Part shown: positions 1 to 8,643 of the stretch, in pieces | Layout of the letters: the number at the start of each line of letters is the position of its first letter | Position numbering within the stretch: the first letter of the stretch is position 1 | Source of the DNA: Thalassospira mesophila | GTDB lineage: Bacteria; Pseudomonadota; Alphaproteobacteria; Rhodospirillales; Thalassospiraceae | Assembly (NCBI RefSeq): GCF_002115755.1 | Contig: NZ_JFKA01000001.1 | Coordinates: forward strand, 62,001-126,000 | Length of the DNA stretch: 64,000 bases | Reading direction: 5' to 3' | Notes under the pieces: generated by a model | The model's database searches: none | Told to the model about the DNA's origin: nothing | Seen by the model: only the letters and a program-made list of their open reading frames with translations | Position numbers and translations under genes: made by a program

Positions 1-239
1 AATACAGTCACAGCCCCGCGAAACAGCCGGTCGCCATTGCTGCGTTCGGGGCGGTTCAGGCGTTTTTCAAAAAATGAAATCAGCTTGCCGATCCACACCA
101 CCGGGTGCGAAATGCGCGAAAACAGCCACGGCATGTCGCCCGCGATGCCATCCAGAGCCACACCCAGAATGATGACGATCACGCCAAAACTGTAAATGCC
201 CGGTAACGGGACCAAAAAACTGAAAAATGCCTGTTCCAT
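1..239 (-). CDS. cobD: Adenosylcobinamide-phosphate synthase CobD/CbiB, N-terminal part (runs off the left edge)
   Basis: This is the first 79 codons of a minus-strand gene whose remainder lies outside the window. The translation begins MEQAFFSFLVPLPG and continues into a hydrophobic segment, then GVALDGIAGDMPWLFSRISHPVVWIGKLI followed by a basic patch with EKRLNR. The LD-x-x-x-GD-x-P-W and HPV-x-x-IG-x-LI pattern is the hallmark of the CobD/CbiB membrane protein, which joins the aminopropanol arm to adenosylcobyric acid. It is divergent from the corrin-ring operon that starts at 507, so the 267-bp gap between them should hold promoters for both. Product assignment rests on the N-terminal fifth only. 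Confidence 0.8.
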   Translation of the reverse strand, partial: MEQAFFSFLVPLPGIYSFGVIVIILGVALDGIAGDMPWLFSRISHPVVWIGKLISFFEKRLNRPERSNGDRLFRGAVTV

Positions 240-506
240 CGCCGCAAGATGCGGTGCTTGCAAGGCTTCGTCAATATGACATTGCAGGCAATGATCGGGG
301 CCTTGTTGGCAAATAAGATAAATGCCTCCGGCACTTGGCGGCAATTATAAAACGGACCTGCGCTGGCAAAAGGCCGATTACCAAAGCTGCTGCTTGCATT
401 CATCGGTTCAATCGGGGAAAACGTGGGAGACATCGGGCGGCGGCACGCAAAATTCCCGGCGTGTTTGGGCCGTAATGAGCAGAGAGCAAAAAAAGGAGCA
501 GCCTTT
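240..506. other. Divergent intergenic region between cobD and cbiX
   Basis: 267 bp separate the divergent starts of cobD and cbiX. I looked on both strands for the conserved B12-box and core of an AdoCbl riboswitch, which would be expected ahead of cobalamin genes, and could not find a convincing match. A good Shine-Dalgarno (AAAAGGAG at about 491-498) precedes the cbiX ATG at 507. Nothing else could be assigned. Confidence 0.4.
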
Positions 507-1538
507 ATGTCCCCCAAAGGTGCGGTAATGATTTGCGGCCACGGTTCGCGCGACGAACGGGCTGTTTCACAGTTCAACAATATGGTTGAACAAATGAAAC
601 AAACCCATTTAGCCGATTACGATGTCGAAAGCGGCTTTCTGGAATTTGCCCATCCGATTTTGCGCGACGGGTTTGAAAAGCTGAAAGCCCTTGGCCACAA
701 AAAGATTTATGCGCTGCCGGGCATGCTGTTTGCCGCCGGTCATGTTAAAAATGACCTGCCCAGCGAGGTCAATAATTTTGACCATGAAAACCCCGATATC
801 ACGGTAAAATTTGGCCGCGATCTGGCGATTGACCCCAAATTGCTGCGTGCCAGTGCCGATCGCATCGAAGAAGCGCTGGCCACCACCGATGACAGCATTG
901 CGCGCAAAGACACGCTGCTAATGGTCGTCGGGCGCGGCACCAACGACCCCGATGCCAATTCCAATGTCTATAAGGTCGCCCGCATGTTGCAAGAAGGCAT
1001 GGGGTTTGGCCGGGTTGAAATCAGCTATTCCGGGGTGGCGCATCCGCGCGTGAATGCCGGGCTGCGCGAAGCCATGAAACTTGGCTATAAACGGGTTGTG
1101 GTGTTTCCGTATTTCCTGTTTGTCGGCATTCTGATCGACCGGATTTACAGCCACACCGACGAAGTGACCGCCGAATTCCCCGATGTTGAATTTATCAAGG
1201 CATCCTACCTGGCAGACCACCCTTTGGTGCTGGAATGTTTTGCCGAACGGCTGGCCGAAATTGATACTGGCGACAACAATATGAACTGCCAGCTGTGCAA
1301 ATACCGCGAACAGATCATTGGTTATGAAGGCGATGTTGCCACCCCGCAGGTCGGTCATCATCACCATGTCATGGGCATTGGCACCGACGGGCACAGCCAT
1401 GATCACGGGCATGGACACAGTCATGGCAACAGCCACGGCCATTCTCACGACCACGGTCCCTCACATGGCCATGATCACGGACATAGCGATCACAGCCACG
1501 ACCATACACACGACACTGCCGAAAAAACCGGCAAATAA
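507..1538 (+). CDS. cbiX: Sirohydrochlorin cobaltochelatase CbiX, long form with Fe-S motif and His-rich tail
   Basis: The 343-aa protein inserts cobalt (or nickel) into sirohydrochlorin at the start of the early-cobalt corrin pathway. An N-terminal CbiX repeat carries the catalytic-type GHGSRDE motif (His12), and a second repeat contains GRGTNDPDAN and YFLFVGILIDRI. MNCQLC (Cys261, Cys264) matches the M-x-C-x-x-C iron-sulfur motif known from the Bacillus megaterium long CbiX. It is followed by a very His/Asp-rich tail (about residues 283-338), probably for metal storage or delivery. The ATG at 507 is chosen over upstream starts because AAAAGGAG lies 8 bases before it. It is first in the cob operon, 32 bp before cobH. 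Confidence 0.92.
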   Translation: MSPKGAVMICGHGSRDERAVSQFNNMVEQMKQTHLADYDVESGFLEFAHPILRDGFEKLKALGHKKIYALPGMLFAAGHVKNDLPSEVNNFDHENPDITVKFGRDLAIDPKLLRASADRIEEALATTDDSIARKDTLLMVVGRGTNDPDANSNVYKVARMLQEGMGFGRVEISYSGVAHPRVNAGLREAMKLGYKRVVVFPYFLFVGILIDRIYSHTDEVTAEFPDVEFIKASYLADHPLVLECFAERLAEIDTGDNNMNCQLCKYREQIIGYEGDVATPQVGHHHHVMGIGTDGHSHDHGHGHSHGNSHGHSHDHGPSHGHDHGHSDHSHDHTHDTAEKTGK

Positions 1539-1570
1539 AACCGCCAGAACAAACGCCAAAGGGCGGGGTT

Positions 1571-2269
1571 ATGTTTGATTATCTGCGCGATCCGCAGGCC
1601 ATATACCGGCAAAGTTTCGCCACCATCGAAGCCGAAGCCGACCTCGCCCGTTTTTCGCCAGAAGAACGGCCCGTTGCCATACGTATCATTCATGCCTGTG
1701 GCATGGTTGAAATGGCCGAAAACATTGTTTTTGGCCCCAATGCAATTGCGGCGGGCACCACCGCTTTACTGGCGGGAAAACCGATATTGACCGACGCCGA
1801 AATGGTGCGAAACGGCATTATTTCGCGCTTGCTTCCGGCGCAAAACCCGGTCATTTGCCGGTTAAATGACGATAACATTCCCGCCCTTGCCGCCCTGATC
1901 GGCACCACCCGGTCTGCCGCGGCCGTTGAAACCTGGACCAACGATATCGACGGCGCGATCATTGCTATTGGCAATGCGCCAACCGCCCTGTTTCATCTGC
2001 TTGATGCCGTTATATCGGGCCATTTGCCCAAACCGGCCCTGATCATTGGCATGCCGGTGGGGTTTGTCGGCGCGGCTGAAAGCAAGGAAGCCCTGATCAA
2101 TCATGCGCAGGACGCCGATGTTCCCTTTATCACCCTGCGCGGGCGCTTTGGCGGCAGTGCCGTTACCGCCGCCACGGTAAATGCGCTGGCCCGCATTGCC
2201 AAACCCGCCGAAAACGCCGATGGCACAGCCCCCGTCACGACCAAGGACGGAACAGCATCCCATGACTGA
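1571..2269 (+). CDS. cobH: Precorrin-8X methylmutase CobH/CbiC
   Basis: A 232-aa enzyme that moves the C-11 methyl group to C-12, giving hydrogenobyrinic or cobyrinic acid. The N-terminus DYLRDPQAIYRQSFATIEAE and the RIIHACGM motif with the catalytic-type His41 are typical of CobH/CbiC. The middle part contains PILTDAEMVRNGI and the later GNAPTALFHLLD and IGMPVGFVGAAESKEAL stretches shared by the family. Length is near the family norm (about 210), with a short extra hydrophilic C-terminus. The stop overlaps the start of cobL by 8 bp, indicating translational coupling. Confidence 0.93.
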   Translation: MFDYLRDPQAIYRQSFATIEAEADLARFSPEERPVAIRIIHACGMVEMAENIVFGPNAIAAGTTALLAGKPILTDAEMVRNGIISRLLPAQNPVICRLNDDNIPALAALIGTTRSAAAVETWTNDIDGAIIAIGNAPTALFHLLDAVISGHLPKPALIIGMPVGFVGAAESKEALINHAQDADVPFITLRGRFGGSAVTAATVNALARIAKPAENADGTAPVTTKDGTASHD

Positions 2270-3584
2270 TCATACCAACACTTCCAACGTTAGCACCAAC
2301 ACCGCCGCCACCACCGACCACACACACACCCCAAACGGCCTGATCACGGTTGTTGGCATTGGCGAAGACGGGTTTTCTGGCCTGTCACCTGCTGCAGCGC
2401 GTATTATTAAGCAAGCCGGGATTATTTTTGGTGGCAAACGGCATTTAAGCATGTTGCCCAACAACATTTCGGCGCAGCAATGCCCGTGGATCAGCCCGTT
2501 TAACGACAATCTCGCCCTTATCGGCAATTGCCGGGCACAAAACCCGGTTGTCCTTGCCAGTGGCGACCCGATGTATTTTGGCGTTGGCAACACGCTGGTT
2601 AATCATTTCGGTTTCGAAAATATAGCAATTTTTCCGGCCCCGTCATCCATCAACCTTGCCTGTGCCCGCACGGGCTGGGCACTGGCGGAATGCGATGTGA
2701 TCACATTACATGGCCGCCGCCCCGAAAATTTGCGCGCCTGTTTGCGACCGCGCGGCAAAATTATTGCCCTGTCGCATGATGGCACAACCCCGGCGCTGGC
2801 CGCCGTGATGCTATATGACGCCGGATATGGCGACAGCAACATCACGGTTTGCGAACGGTTGGGCGGGGACCACGAAAAAATCACCACCAAAACCGCGCGT
2901 GAATGGCAAAATCACGCCGTGGGCCATGAAACAGATAATCTGATCGACCCGTTAAACGTGATTTTGATCGATCTGGTTGCCGATGCCACCGCCACCCTTT
3001 TGCCACTTGGCCCCGGCTTGCCCAACGATGCTTTTATTCATGACGGCATGATCACGAAATCCGAAATTCGCGCCCAGACCATATCCTCGCTGGGCCCGTG
3101 GAAAGGGGCCGTTTTGTGGGATATCGGGGCGGGATGTGGCAGCATTTCCATCGAATGGATGCGTCTGGGCGGGCAGGCCGTTGCGATTGAACGCGATGGC
3201 AAGCGTTGCGACATGATCGCTAAAAACGCCACCCGACTGGGCACGCCGGATATGATTTTGCATCATGCCAGCATCGATCATGCCATCAACATGGCAAAAA
3301 CAGCCGCCGACCCACAGCACTTCCCGGCCCCCGACGCCATTTTTATTGGCGGGGGCATCACCACGCCCAACCTGATGGAACAATGCCGGGATATATTATC
3401 GACCCACGGACGGCTGGTGGCCAATACGGTGACGCTGGAAGGCGAACAGAAATTGTTTCGGTTTTATAATAAATTTGGTGGCACCCTGTCGCGGCTAACG
3501 GTTTCGCGTTTGGCGGCACGCGGCAATTTTACCGGCTGGCACAACCTTGCCCCGGTCACCCACTATGTCGGAGTTAAATCATGA
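2262..3584 (+). CDS. cobL: Precorrin-6Y C5,15-methyltransferase (decarboxylating) CobL / CbiET fusion
   Basis: A 440-aa two-domain enzyme that methylates C-5 and C-15 of the corrin ring and removes the C-12 acetate carboxyl. Residues of about 25-230 form a tetrapyrrole methylase (CbiE) domain beginning ITVVGIGEDGFSGLSPAA, with ASGDPMYFGVG as the substrate/SAM loop. The C-terminal half is a class I CbiT domain with WDIGAGCGSISIEWMR at about residue 285. The ATG at 2262 is preferred because it overlaps the cobH stop by 8 bp; an upstream in-frame start would reach deep into cobH. A Thr/Asn/His-rich stretch (residues 2-24) precedes the catalytic core. Confidence 0.93.
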   Translation: MTDHTNTSNVSTNTAATTDHTHTPNGLITVVGIGEDGFSGLSPAAARIIKQAGIIFGGKRHLSMLPNNISAQQCPWISPFNDNLALIGNCRAQNPVVLASGDPMYFGVGNTLVNHFGFENIAIFPAPSSINLACARTGWALAECDVITLHGRRPENLRACLRPRGKIIALSHDGTTPALAAVMLYDAGYGDSNITVCERLGGDHEKITTKTAREWQNHAVGHETDNLIDPLNVILIDLVADATATLLPLGPGLPNDAFIHDGMITKSEIRAQTISSLGPWKGAVLWDIGAGCGSISIEWMRLGGQAVAIERDGKRCDMIAKNATRLGTPDMILHHASIDHAINMAKTAADPQHFPAPDAIFIGGGITTPNLMEQCRDILSTHGRLVANTVTLEGEQKLFRFYNKFGGTLSRLTVSRLAARGNFTGWHNLAPVTHYVGVKS

Positions 3585-4324
3585 CCGCGAGCACACGCAC
3601 GAACGCGAGCGCACCCGTCACCGCCAAAGGCACCGCCTACGGGCTGGGTATTGGCCCGGGTGAAGCCGACCTGATCACGCTAAAAGCATATAAAATACTG
3701 CAAGAAGCCGACGTCATTGCCTATCCGGCGCTTGAAGACGGTGCCAGTCTGGCCCGGCAAATTGTCGCCCCGCACATGCCGCAAGGCCGCATTGAAATTG
3801 CCATTCGCATTCCGATGGGGCCGCCCGCAGACCGCATCTATGACGCTGCCGCCCTTGAAATTGGCGAACATTTGCGCGCCGGGCGCACCGTGGCGGTTTT
3901 GTGTGAAGGCGACCCGTTTTTCTATGGCAGCTTCATGTATTTATATGGCCGCCTGGCCGAGGCAGGCTTTCCCGTCGAAACCGTGCCAGGTGTTAGTTCC
4001 ATGATGGCCTGTGCCGCCCAGTTAGGTGCGCCGCTGGCCGCCAAAAACGATGTGTTACAGGTTATTCCCGGCCCGTTACCGGCAGAACGGCTAAAATCGC
4101 AACTGGCCGATACCGATGCCGCCGCCATCATTAAACTGGGTCGCCATTTTGCCAAGGTACGCCAGGTTATTGCCGACCTTGGCCTGACCAACCGCGCGCG
4201 CTATATCGAACGCGCCACCCTTGATAGCCAAAAAATGGTGCCGCTGGGCGATTTGCCCGATGATGCCACCGCGCCCTATTTTTCAATGATCCTGATCCAC
4301 CGTCGCGGAGACGCATGGAAATGA
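3581..4324 (+). CDS. cobI: Precorrin-2 C20-methyltransferase CobI/CbiL
   Basis: A 247-aa tetrapyrrole methylase that uses S-adenosylmethionine to methylate C-20 of (cobalt-)precorrin-2. The N-terminal YGLGIGPGEADLITLKAYKI glycine loop, CEGDPFFYGSFMYLY and the VPGVSSMMACAA motif are diagnostic of the CobI/CbiL group. Its start overlaps the cobL stop (ATGA) by 4 bp. Its end overlaps the next gene by 10 bp, so it is tightly coupled in the operon. Sequence alone does not decide whether its substrate carries cobalt; CbiX and CbiG nearby suggest that it does. Confidence 0.93.
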   Translation: MTASTRTNASAPVTAKGTAYGLGIGPGEADLITLKAYKILQEADVIAYPALEDGASLARQIVAPHMPQGRIEIAIRIPMGPPADRIYDAAALEIGEHLRAGRTVAVLCEGDPFFYGSFMYLYGRLAEAGFPVETVPGVSSMMACAAQLGAPLAAKNDVLQVIPGPLPAERLKSQLADTDAAAIIKLGRHFAKVRQVIADLGLTNRARYIERATLDSQKMVPLGDLPDDATAPYFSMILIHRRGDAWK

Positions 4325-6276
4325 CCAGCCCCAACAATAGCCAAAGCCCCGATATGACCCGGCTTCCAACCGATCCGATTGCCCCCATCGCGGTCATTTG
4401 CCTGACCCAGCGTGCCCTGCCAACAGCAAAGCGCATCACATCGGCCCTGCAAGGGGCCAGCCTGCATGGCTTGCGCACCCGCGTTTCTACCCGCGAGGTC
4501 GATATCGCCTTTGACGATACCATTGCGCATCTGCAACAAACATTTGCCGCCGACCACGTCATTATCGGTGTCTGTGCCAGCGGCATTTTAATCCGCGCTT
4601 TGGCCCCGCTTTTGGCAGGTAAATGGCAGGACGCTGCCGTTATTGCCGTTGATGAAGCCGGTGAAACCTTTATTCCGCTGTTGGGCGGGCATCACGGCGG
4701 CAATAAACTGGCCCGTGATCTGGCCGAAAGGCTGGGTGCGCGCGCTGCCATTACCACGCCGGGCGATGCCGCCCTGGGCCTTGCCCTTGATGAACCGCCT
4801 GCTGGCTGGAAACTGGCCGATAACGCCCCGGTCAAACCGGCCACCGCCGCCCTTTTGGCCGGGGCCAGTGCCAAAATCACCATCGATGCCGGATCGGCCG
4901 CCTGGCTGACCAACAGCGCCATTCCGCGTGACGATAACGGCACTGTTGCCCTGCACGTTACCCCAAACACCCCCAAAGGCGACATTACCGACCAAATCGG
5001 CGATCTGGCACCAGTTACATTCCATCCGCCGGTATTGGCGCTGGGTGTGGGCTGTGAACGCAATTGTGACCCGGCAGAGCTGATTGATTTGGCTGAAAAA
5101 ACCTTGGCCGATGCCGGGTTAAGCCCCAAGGCAGTTGCCTGTGTTACCTCGATTGATCTTAAGGCCGATGAAACCGCTGTACATGCGCTAGCGGCCCATC
5201 TGGCGGTTCCGGCCCGGTTTTTTACGGCCAGCGAACTGGAAGCACAGGCATCGCGCCTGCAAACCCCGTCGGACATCGTTTTTGCCGAAACCGGGTGCCA
5301 TGGCGTTGCCGAGGGATCGGCACTGGCAACAGTCGGTGCCAATGGATCGCTGATCGTTGCGAAACAGAAATCAAAACGCGCCACCTGCGCCATTGGCCTG
5401 TCAGATACCGATATTAACCCGAGCAAAACCGGGCGCGGGCAGGGGAAACTGTCTATTGTTGGTATTGGGCCGGGGCAGGCCAGTTGGCGCAGCCCCGAAG
5501 CCAGCCAGCTTATCGCGCGCGCCAGCGACATTGTCGGCTATCAGATGTATCTTGATTTGCTGGGTGATTTGATCACCGGCAAGGAATTGCATCATTCAGA
5601 CCTGGGCGCTGAAGAAGCCCGCGCCCGCCATGCCCTGGAACTGGCCGCCGAGGGGCGCGATGTCGCCCTGATCGGGTCGGGCGATGCCGGAATTTATGCG
5701 CTGGCAACACTGGTGTTTGAATTGCTGGACCGCGAAGACAAAGCCACATGGAACCGGGTTGCCATACAGGTATCGCCCGGTATTTCAGCGTTGCAAGCCT
5801 GTGCATCGCGCATTGGTGCGCCGCTGGGCCATGATTTTTGCGCCATTTCCCTGTCCGACCTGTTAACCCCGCGCGAAGATATTTTGCGTCGCATTGCGGC
5901 GGCCGCGGCGGGCGATTTTGTGATTGCGTTTTATAACCCGGTTTCCAAACGCCGCCGCGATTTGCTGGCAACCGCACGCGACATGCTGCTTGATAACCGG
6001 CCGGCTGATACCCCGGTTGTTCTGGGTCGCCAGCTCGGCCGTCCCGATCAGGAAATAACGGTCATTCCGCTTTCGAAACTTGAAGTCGATATGGTCGATA
6101 TGCTGACCACGGTTCTGGTGGGGTCAAGCAACAGCAAGCACATTAAACGCGGCACGGCAGAATGGGTTTATACCCCGCGCGGCTATGCCAAAAAAGGGGC
6201 CGACGCCGCCAAGGCCCCGGTGCATAGCAGCGGCAGTAATAATTCGGGCCAAAACACCACGACAAGGAAAGACTGA
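4315..6276 (+). CDS. cbiG/cobJ: CbiG-CobJ fusion: cobalt-precorrin-5A hydrolase / precorrin-3B C17-methyltransferase
   Basis: A 653-aa two-enzyme fusion. Residues 1 to about 365 are CbiG, with the N-terminal VIIGVCASGILIRALAPLL region, the LLGGHHGGNKLARDLAERLG motif and a C-terminal CbiG domain (GVGCERNCD, TSIDLKADE, GCHGVAEGSAL). CbiG opens the delta-lactone and releases the C-20 unit in the anaerobic pathway. From about residue 377 the protein is a CobJ/CbiH ring-contraction methyltransferase (KLSIVGIGPGQ, GSGDAGIYALA, FVIAFYNPVSKRR). Fusion keeps consecutive ring-contraction chemistry on one chain. It overlaps cobI by 10 bp; an alternative ATG lies 6 bases downstream. Confidence 0.92.
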   Translation: MEMTSPNNSQSPDMTRLPTDPIAPIAVICLTQRALPTAKRITSALQGASLHGLRTRVSTREVDIAFDDTIAHLQQTFAADHVIIGVCASGILIRALAPLLAGKWQDAAVIAVDEAGETFIPLLGGHHGGNKLARDLAERLGARAAITTPGDAALGLALDEPPAGWKLADNAPVKPATAALLAGASAKITIDAGSAAWLTNSAIPRDDNGTVALHVTPNTPKGDITDQIGDLAPVTFHPPVLALGVGCERNCDPAELIDLAEKTLADAGLSPKAVACVTSIDLKADETAVHALAAHLAVPARFFTASELEAQASRLQTPSDIVFAETGCHGVAEGSALATVGANGSLIVAKQKSKRATCAIGLSDTDINPSKTGRGQGKLSIVGIGPGQASWRSPEASQLIARASDIVGYQMYLDLLGDLITGKELHHSDLGAEEARARHALELAAEGRDVALIGSGDAGIYALATLVFELLDREDKATWNRVAIQVSPGISALQACASRIGAPLGHDFCAISLSDLLTPREDILRRIAAAAAGDFVIAFYNPVSKRRRDLLATARDMLLDNRPADTPVVLGRQLGRPDQEITVIPLSKLEVDMVDMLTTVLVGSSNSKHIKRGTAEWVYTPRGYAKKGADAAKAPVHSSGSNNSGQNTTTRKD

Positions 6277-6279
6277 AAC

Positions 6280-7050
6280 ATGACTGTTCATTTTATTGGT
6301 GCAGGCCCCGGCGCACCCGACCTGATAACCGTGCGCGGTTTACGCCTGATCGAAAAATGCCCGGTCTGCCTGTATGCCGGGTCGCTGGTGCCCGAGGAAA
6401 TCGTTGCCAGCGCGCCGCAAAATGCCCGCGTGATTGATACCGCACCGATGAACCTTGATGAAATCATCGCCGAAATTAAAACTGCCCATGATGCCGGGCA
6501 GGATGTGGCGCGGGTTCATTCAGGCGACCCGTCGATTTACGGGGCCATCGCCGAACAGATCCGCCGCCTTGATGAAATGGCCATACCCTACGACATCACC
6601 CCCGGTGTTTCGGCCTATGCCGCCGTGGCCGCCGAACTGGGTGCCGAACTGACCCTGCCAGACATCGCCCAGACGGTGATATTAACGCGCACCGCCATGC
6701 GGTCCTCGGCCATGCCCGAGGGCGAAAGCCTCGCCGAACTAGGTAAATCGCGCGCAACACTGGCGGTACATTTATCGATTAACAATCTGGCCAATGTCGT
6801 GCGCGATCTGGTGCCCCATTACGGTGAAGACTGCCCGGTTGTCATTGCCTATCGCGCCACCTGGCCCGATGCAAAATACCTGCACGGCACGCTGGGCGAC
6901 ATTCGCGCCAAGGTCAAAGGCAGCGGCATTACCCGCACCGCCCTGATCATGGTCGGCGAGGTTTTTGGCCGCCGCGATTTCACCGATTCCCGGCTTTATG
7001 CTGCCGACCATCATCATGTTTTACGCCCCAAAAAAACCGCGGCCAAATGA
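6280..7050 (+). CDS. cobM: Precorrin-4 C11-methyltransferase CobM/CbiF
   Basis: A 256-aa tetrapyrrole methylase that adds the C-11 methyl to (cobalt-)precorrin-4. It begins MTVHFIGAGPGAPDLITVRG and contains the family's CLYAGSLVPEEIV, HSGDPSIYGAIAEQIRRL and TPGVSAYAAVAAELG motifs. RTAMRSSAMPEGESLAELG is very characteristic of CobM/CbiF. Length matches the family (about 255). It lies 3 bp after the cbiG/cobJ stop and is the last recognisable cob gene here. The operon lacks visible cobG/cobZ, cobF/cbiD, cobK/cbiJ and cobB/cbiA, which must be elsewhere. Confidence 0.94.
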   Translation: MTVHFIGAGPGAPDLITVRGLRLIEKCPVCLYAGSLVPEEIVASAPQNARVIDTAPMNLDEIIAEIKTAHDAGQDVARVHSGDPSIYGAIAEQIRRLDEMAIPYDITPGVSAYAAVAAELGAELTLPDIAQTVILTRTAMRSSAMPEGESLAELGKSRATLAVHLSINNLANVVRDLVPHYGEDCPVVIAYRATWPDAKYLHGTLGDIRAKVKGSGITRTALIMVGEVFGRRDFTDSRLYAADHHHVLRPKKTAAK

Positions 7051-7149
7051 TAACCGGTGGTTTTTGCCCAGACTTTTCGCAGGCGCAGCATAATTTTTCA
7101 TCAATCGACCAAATCGTATAAAAAACATTCAATTTCGCCCTGAACATCC

Positions 7150-7179
7150 TTGACCCCCGCCTGATCCGCTGCCTTTAAT
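7150..7179 (+). promoter_or_regulatory. Candidate sigma70-type promoter for the Anbu operon
   Basis: TTGACC at 7150-7155 and TTTAAT at 7174-7179 are separated by 18 bp and lie 45 bp before the ATG at 7224. They sit in the 173-bp gap after cobM, where the Anbu operon needs its own promoter. The match is by eye to the -35/-10 consensus and is not proof of activity. Confidence 0.4.
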
Positions 7180-7223
7180 CTATACCAAGGTCGAAAAAGA
7201 CCTGGGAATGAAGGGAACGGCGC

Positions 7224-8627
7224 ATGTTCAACGAGATGAAAATGAACGATCAGGTGCGCGAACCCTATCGCGCACTGGTTGACTGGATGGATGCCACCGG
7301 TCCAGAAATTCTTGCTCAGAAAAGACTCGAGGCCGAAACGCTGTTTCGTAAAATCGGCATTACCTTTGCCGTTTATGGCGAAGGCGGCGATCCGGAACGG
7401 CTTATTCCGTTTGATTTGATCCCGCGTATTTTTACCGCCACCGAATGGCGCAAGCTCGAACGCGGGGTGAAACAGCGAGCACGGGCGCTCAACACATTTT
7501 TGTATGATGTTTACCACAATGCCGAAATCATTCGCGCCGGGATTGTCCCTGCCGATCTGGTCTATCGCAATGCGGCATTTGAACCCGCCGTTATCGGCAT
7601 AGATCCGCCCCGTCGCGTTTATAGCCACATTGTGGGCGTTGATGTGGTGCGTGTCAGCGCCGATGAATTTTATGTGCTGGAAGATAACTGCCGCACGCCG
7701 TCGGGCGTTTCCTATATGCTGGAAAACCGCGAAATCATGATGCGGATGTTCCCCGAACTGTTTTCAAAATTGCGGATCGAACCGGTCGATAGTTACCCCG
7801 ACCTGCTTTTGAAAACCTTAAAAAGCATTGCGCCGCGCAAATGCGAAAACGACCCTAATATTGTGGTTCTCACGCCTGGTGCGCTCAACAGCGCCTATTA
7901 CGAACATTCCTTTCTGGCCGACCAGATGGGTGTTGAACTGGTTGAGGGGCAGGATCTGTTTGTGTCCGAAGGCCGGGTTTACATGCGCACCACGCGCGGG
8001 CCGGAACGGGTAGATGTTATTTATCGCCGCATCGATGACGATTTTATCGACCCGCTCTGTTTCCGCCCCGATTCCGTCTTGGGCATTCCGGGCCTGATGA
8101 ATGTCTATCGCTCCGGCGGGGTGGCAATTTGTTCGGCACCCGGTGCCGGGGTGGCCGACGACAAGGCGGTTTACACCTATGTCCCCGATATGATCCGGTT
8201 TTACCTCGGGCAAGAACCGATCCTCAATAACGTGCCGACCTGGAAATGCAGCCGCTCGGACGATTTGAAATATGTGCTCGAACATCTGCCCGAACTTGTG
8301 GTCAAGGAAGTTCATGGCTCGGGCGGCTATGGCATGCTGGTCGGTCCGGCATCAACCCGCGAGGAATGTGCAACCTATGCCCAGCGCATCAAGGCCAACC
8401 CGTCGGACTTCATTGCCCAGCCAACCCTGGCCCTGTCGGCCTGCCCGACCTTTGTTGAAAGCGGCATTGCCCCGCGCCATGTCGATTTTCGGCCCTTTTG
8501 CCTGGTCGGCGATGACATCCGCCTGACACCAGGTGGATTGACCCGGGTGGCACTGCGCGAAGGGTCGCTTGTGGTTAATTCGTCGCAGGGTGGTGGCGTT
8601 AAAGACACCTGGATCATGGCGGAATAA
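7224..8627 (+). CDS. Circularly permuted type 2 ATP-grasp protein (Anbu operon)
   Basis: A 467-aa protein of the circularly permuted ATP-grasp family (formerly DUF404/DUF407). Family stretches visible are YGEGGDPERLIPFDLIPRI, the DNCRTPSGVSYMLENRE core, VLTPGALNSAYYEHSFLA and the VKEVHGSGGYGMLVGP nucleotide-binding region. ATP-grasp enzymes typically join a carboxylate to an amine, so a peptide- or amide-forming role is likely, but the substrate is unknown. It leads a run of four genes (alpha-E, transglutaminase, Anbu) whose co-occurrence is the known Anbu operon. A GAAGGGA ribosome site precedes the ATG at 7224. Confidence 0.9.
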   Translation: MFNEMKMNDQVREPYRALVDWMDATGPEILAQKRLEAETLFRKIGITFAVYGEGGDPERLIPFDLIPRIFTATEWRKLERGVKQRARALNTFLYDVYHNAEIIRAGIVPADLVYRNAAFEPAVIGIDPPRRVYSHIVGVDVVRVSADEFYVLEDNCRTPSGVSYMLENREIMMRMFPELFSKLRIEPVDSYPDLLLKTLKSIAPRKCENDPNIVVLTPGALNSAYYEHSFLADQMGVELVEGQDLFVSEGRVYMRTTRGPERVDVIYRRIDDDFIDPLCFRPDSVLGIPGLMNVYRSGGVAICSAPGAGVADDKAVYTYVPDMIRFYLGQEPILNNVPTWKCSRSDDLKYVLEHLPELVVKEVHGSGGYGMLVGPASTREECATYAQRIKANPSDFIAQPTLALSACPTFVESGIAPRHVDFRPFCLVGDDIRLTPGGLTRVALREGSLVVNSSQGGGVKDTWIMAE

Positions 8628-8643
8628 AACAGGAAGACAGAAC

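Noticed and set aside
240..506. Possible AdoCbl riboswitch ahead of the cob operon
   Set aside because: I searched both strands for the B12-box and conserved core and found no convincing match. A covariance-model search would be decisive.
1355..1520. His/Asp repeat-rich stretch as a separate gene or repeat element
   Set aside because: It is in frame with CbiX and its composition is that of known His-rich CbiX tails.
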